DNA of 5,729 nucleotides from Lachnospiraceae bacterium (lineage in GTDB: Bacteria > Bacillota > Clostridia > Lachnospirales > Lachnospiraceae): contig WQST01000167.1 of assembly GCA_009787745.1 (NCBI GenBank), positions 1-5,729 on the forward strand. The letters run 5' to 3'. The notes below the pieces were generated by a model, which saw only the letters and a list, made by a program, of their open reading frames with translations, was not told the DNA's origin and did no database searches. Both the position numbers and the translations under genes were made by a program. Within the stretch, counting starts at the first letter, position 1. Every line of letters starts with the position of its first letter. This document shows, in pieces, positions 5,428-5,729 of the stretch.

Positions 5428-5729
5428 ATGAAAAAAAGTAAAGCGATACTATATCTGTTAGCCTTTGTGCTGATTTTGGGTCTTTGTGCCTATTCAGCGT
5501 TTATCGGCTTTAGCAGTGACAAAAGCGGTTCGATCGGCGGGATAAAGCTGGGGCTTGATTTGGCGGGCGGCGTCAGCATCACATATCAGGTAGTTGGTGA
5601 CGAGACTCCCAGTGCCGAGGATATGTCAGACACAATCTACAAAATGCAGAAGCGTGTCGAAGGCTATAATAATGAAGCAATCGTCTACAAAGAAGGCAGT
5701 GACCGCATTAATATCGAAATCCCCGGTGT
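5428..5729 (+). CDS. secD: Protein translocase subunit SecD (3' end outside window)
   Basis: SecD with SecF forms a proton-driven membrane complex that helps proteins finish export through SecYEG. Only the first 100 codons are in the window. They show a positively charged N-terminus (MKKSK), the first membrane helix at about residues 6-28, and the family motif IKLGLDLAGGVSITYQ (39-54), whose GLDLAGG form is usual in Clostridia. The start of the first extracytoplasmic domain follows, with the MSDTIYKMQKRVEGYN stretch (67-82), normally the part where SecD has repeated multimer-like helices, and the beta strand RINIEIPG (93-100) that usually ends in PG. The start is one base after the scfB stop with an excellent ribosome binding site, so secD is probably cotranscribed with scfA-scfB. 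secF or a secDF fusion would be expected downstream. The N-terminal features make the call secure although most of the gene is missing. Confidence 0.93.
   Translation, partial: MKKSKAILYLLAFVLILGLCAYSAFIGFSSDKSGSIGGIKLGLDLAGGVSITYQVVGDETPSAEDMSDTIYKMQKRVEGYNNEAIVYKEGSDRINIEIPG

Overview
The window looks like the chromosome of an anaerobic Firmicute of class Clostridia. The evidence is a six-cysteine SCIFF ranthipeptide precursor directly followed by its radical SAM maturase (a pair that is nearly a signature of Clostridia), a clostridial-type HemZ, strong GGAG-like ribosome binding sites, sigma-A-type promoters and moderate-to-low G+C. I cannot assign a genus. Gene density is high, no gap reaches 300 bases, and I see no tRNA, rRNA, CRISPR array, transposase or phage gene.

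Left block (1-1895, plus strand): the 3' part of a glyoxalase II-like metallo-beta-lactamase-fold hydrolase is followed 36 bases later by hemZ, an oxygen-independent coproporphyrinogen III dehydrogenase-like radical SAM protein. The two are probably cotranscribed.

Junction (1885-1950): two copies of a short dispersed-repeat-like sequence face each other. They fill the gap between the convergent hemZ and the next gene almost exactly and can fold into a long imperfect hairpin. The left copy supplies the last codons and stop of hemZ. A possible third fragment lies at 2419-2430.

Middle block (1952-3803): a minus-strand four-helix membrane protein of the TIGR04086/YrzE type and a plus-strand CNNM/CorC-type transporter (DUF21, two CBS domains, CorC_HlyC domain) diverge from a 121-base region. 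That region holds a near-consensus promoter for the transporter and a perfect -10 box for the membrane protein.

Right block (3832-5729, plus strand): scfA (SCIFF precursor, 48 codons), scfB (maturase, overlapping scfA by ATGA) and the start of secD, whose start lies one base after the scfB stop. A good extended -10 promoter inside the 3' end of the transporter gene could drive scfA-scfB-secD independently. ScfB is expected to install Cys-to-Thr thioether links in ScfA, and SecD is part of the Sec export machinery. TIGR04086, scfA, scfB and secD are usual neighbours in Clostridia. Here the TIGR04086 gene is inverted and a CNNM gene sits between it and scfA. The most interesting system in the window is this ranthipeptide cassette. 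It belongs to a described family whose biological role is still poorly understood.
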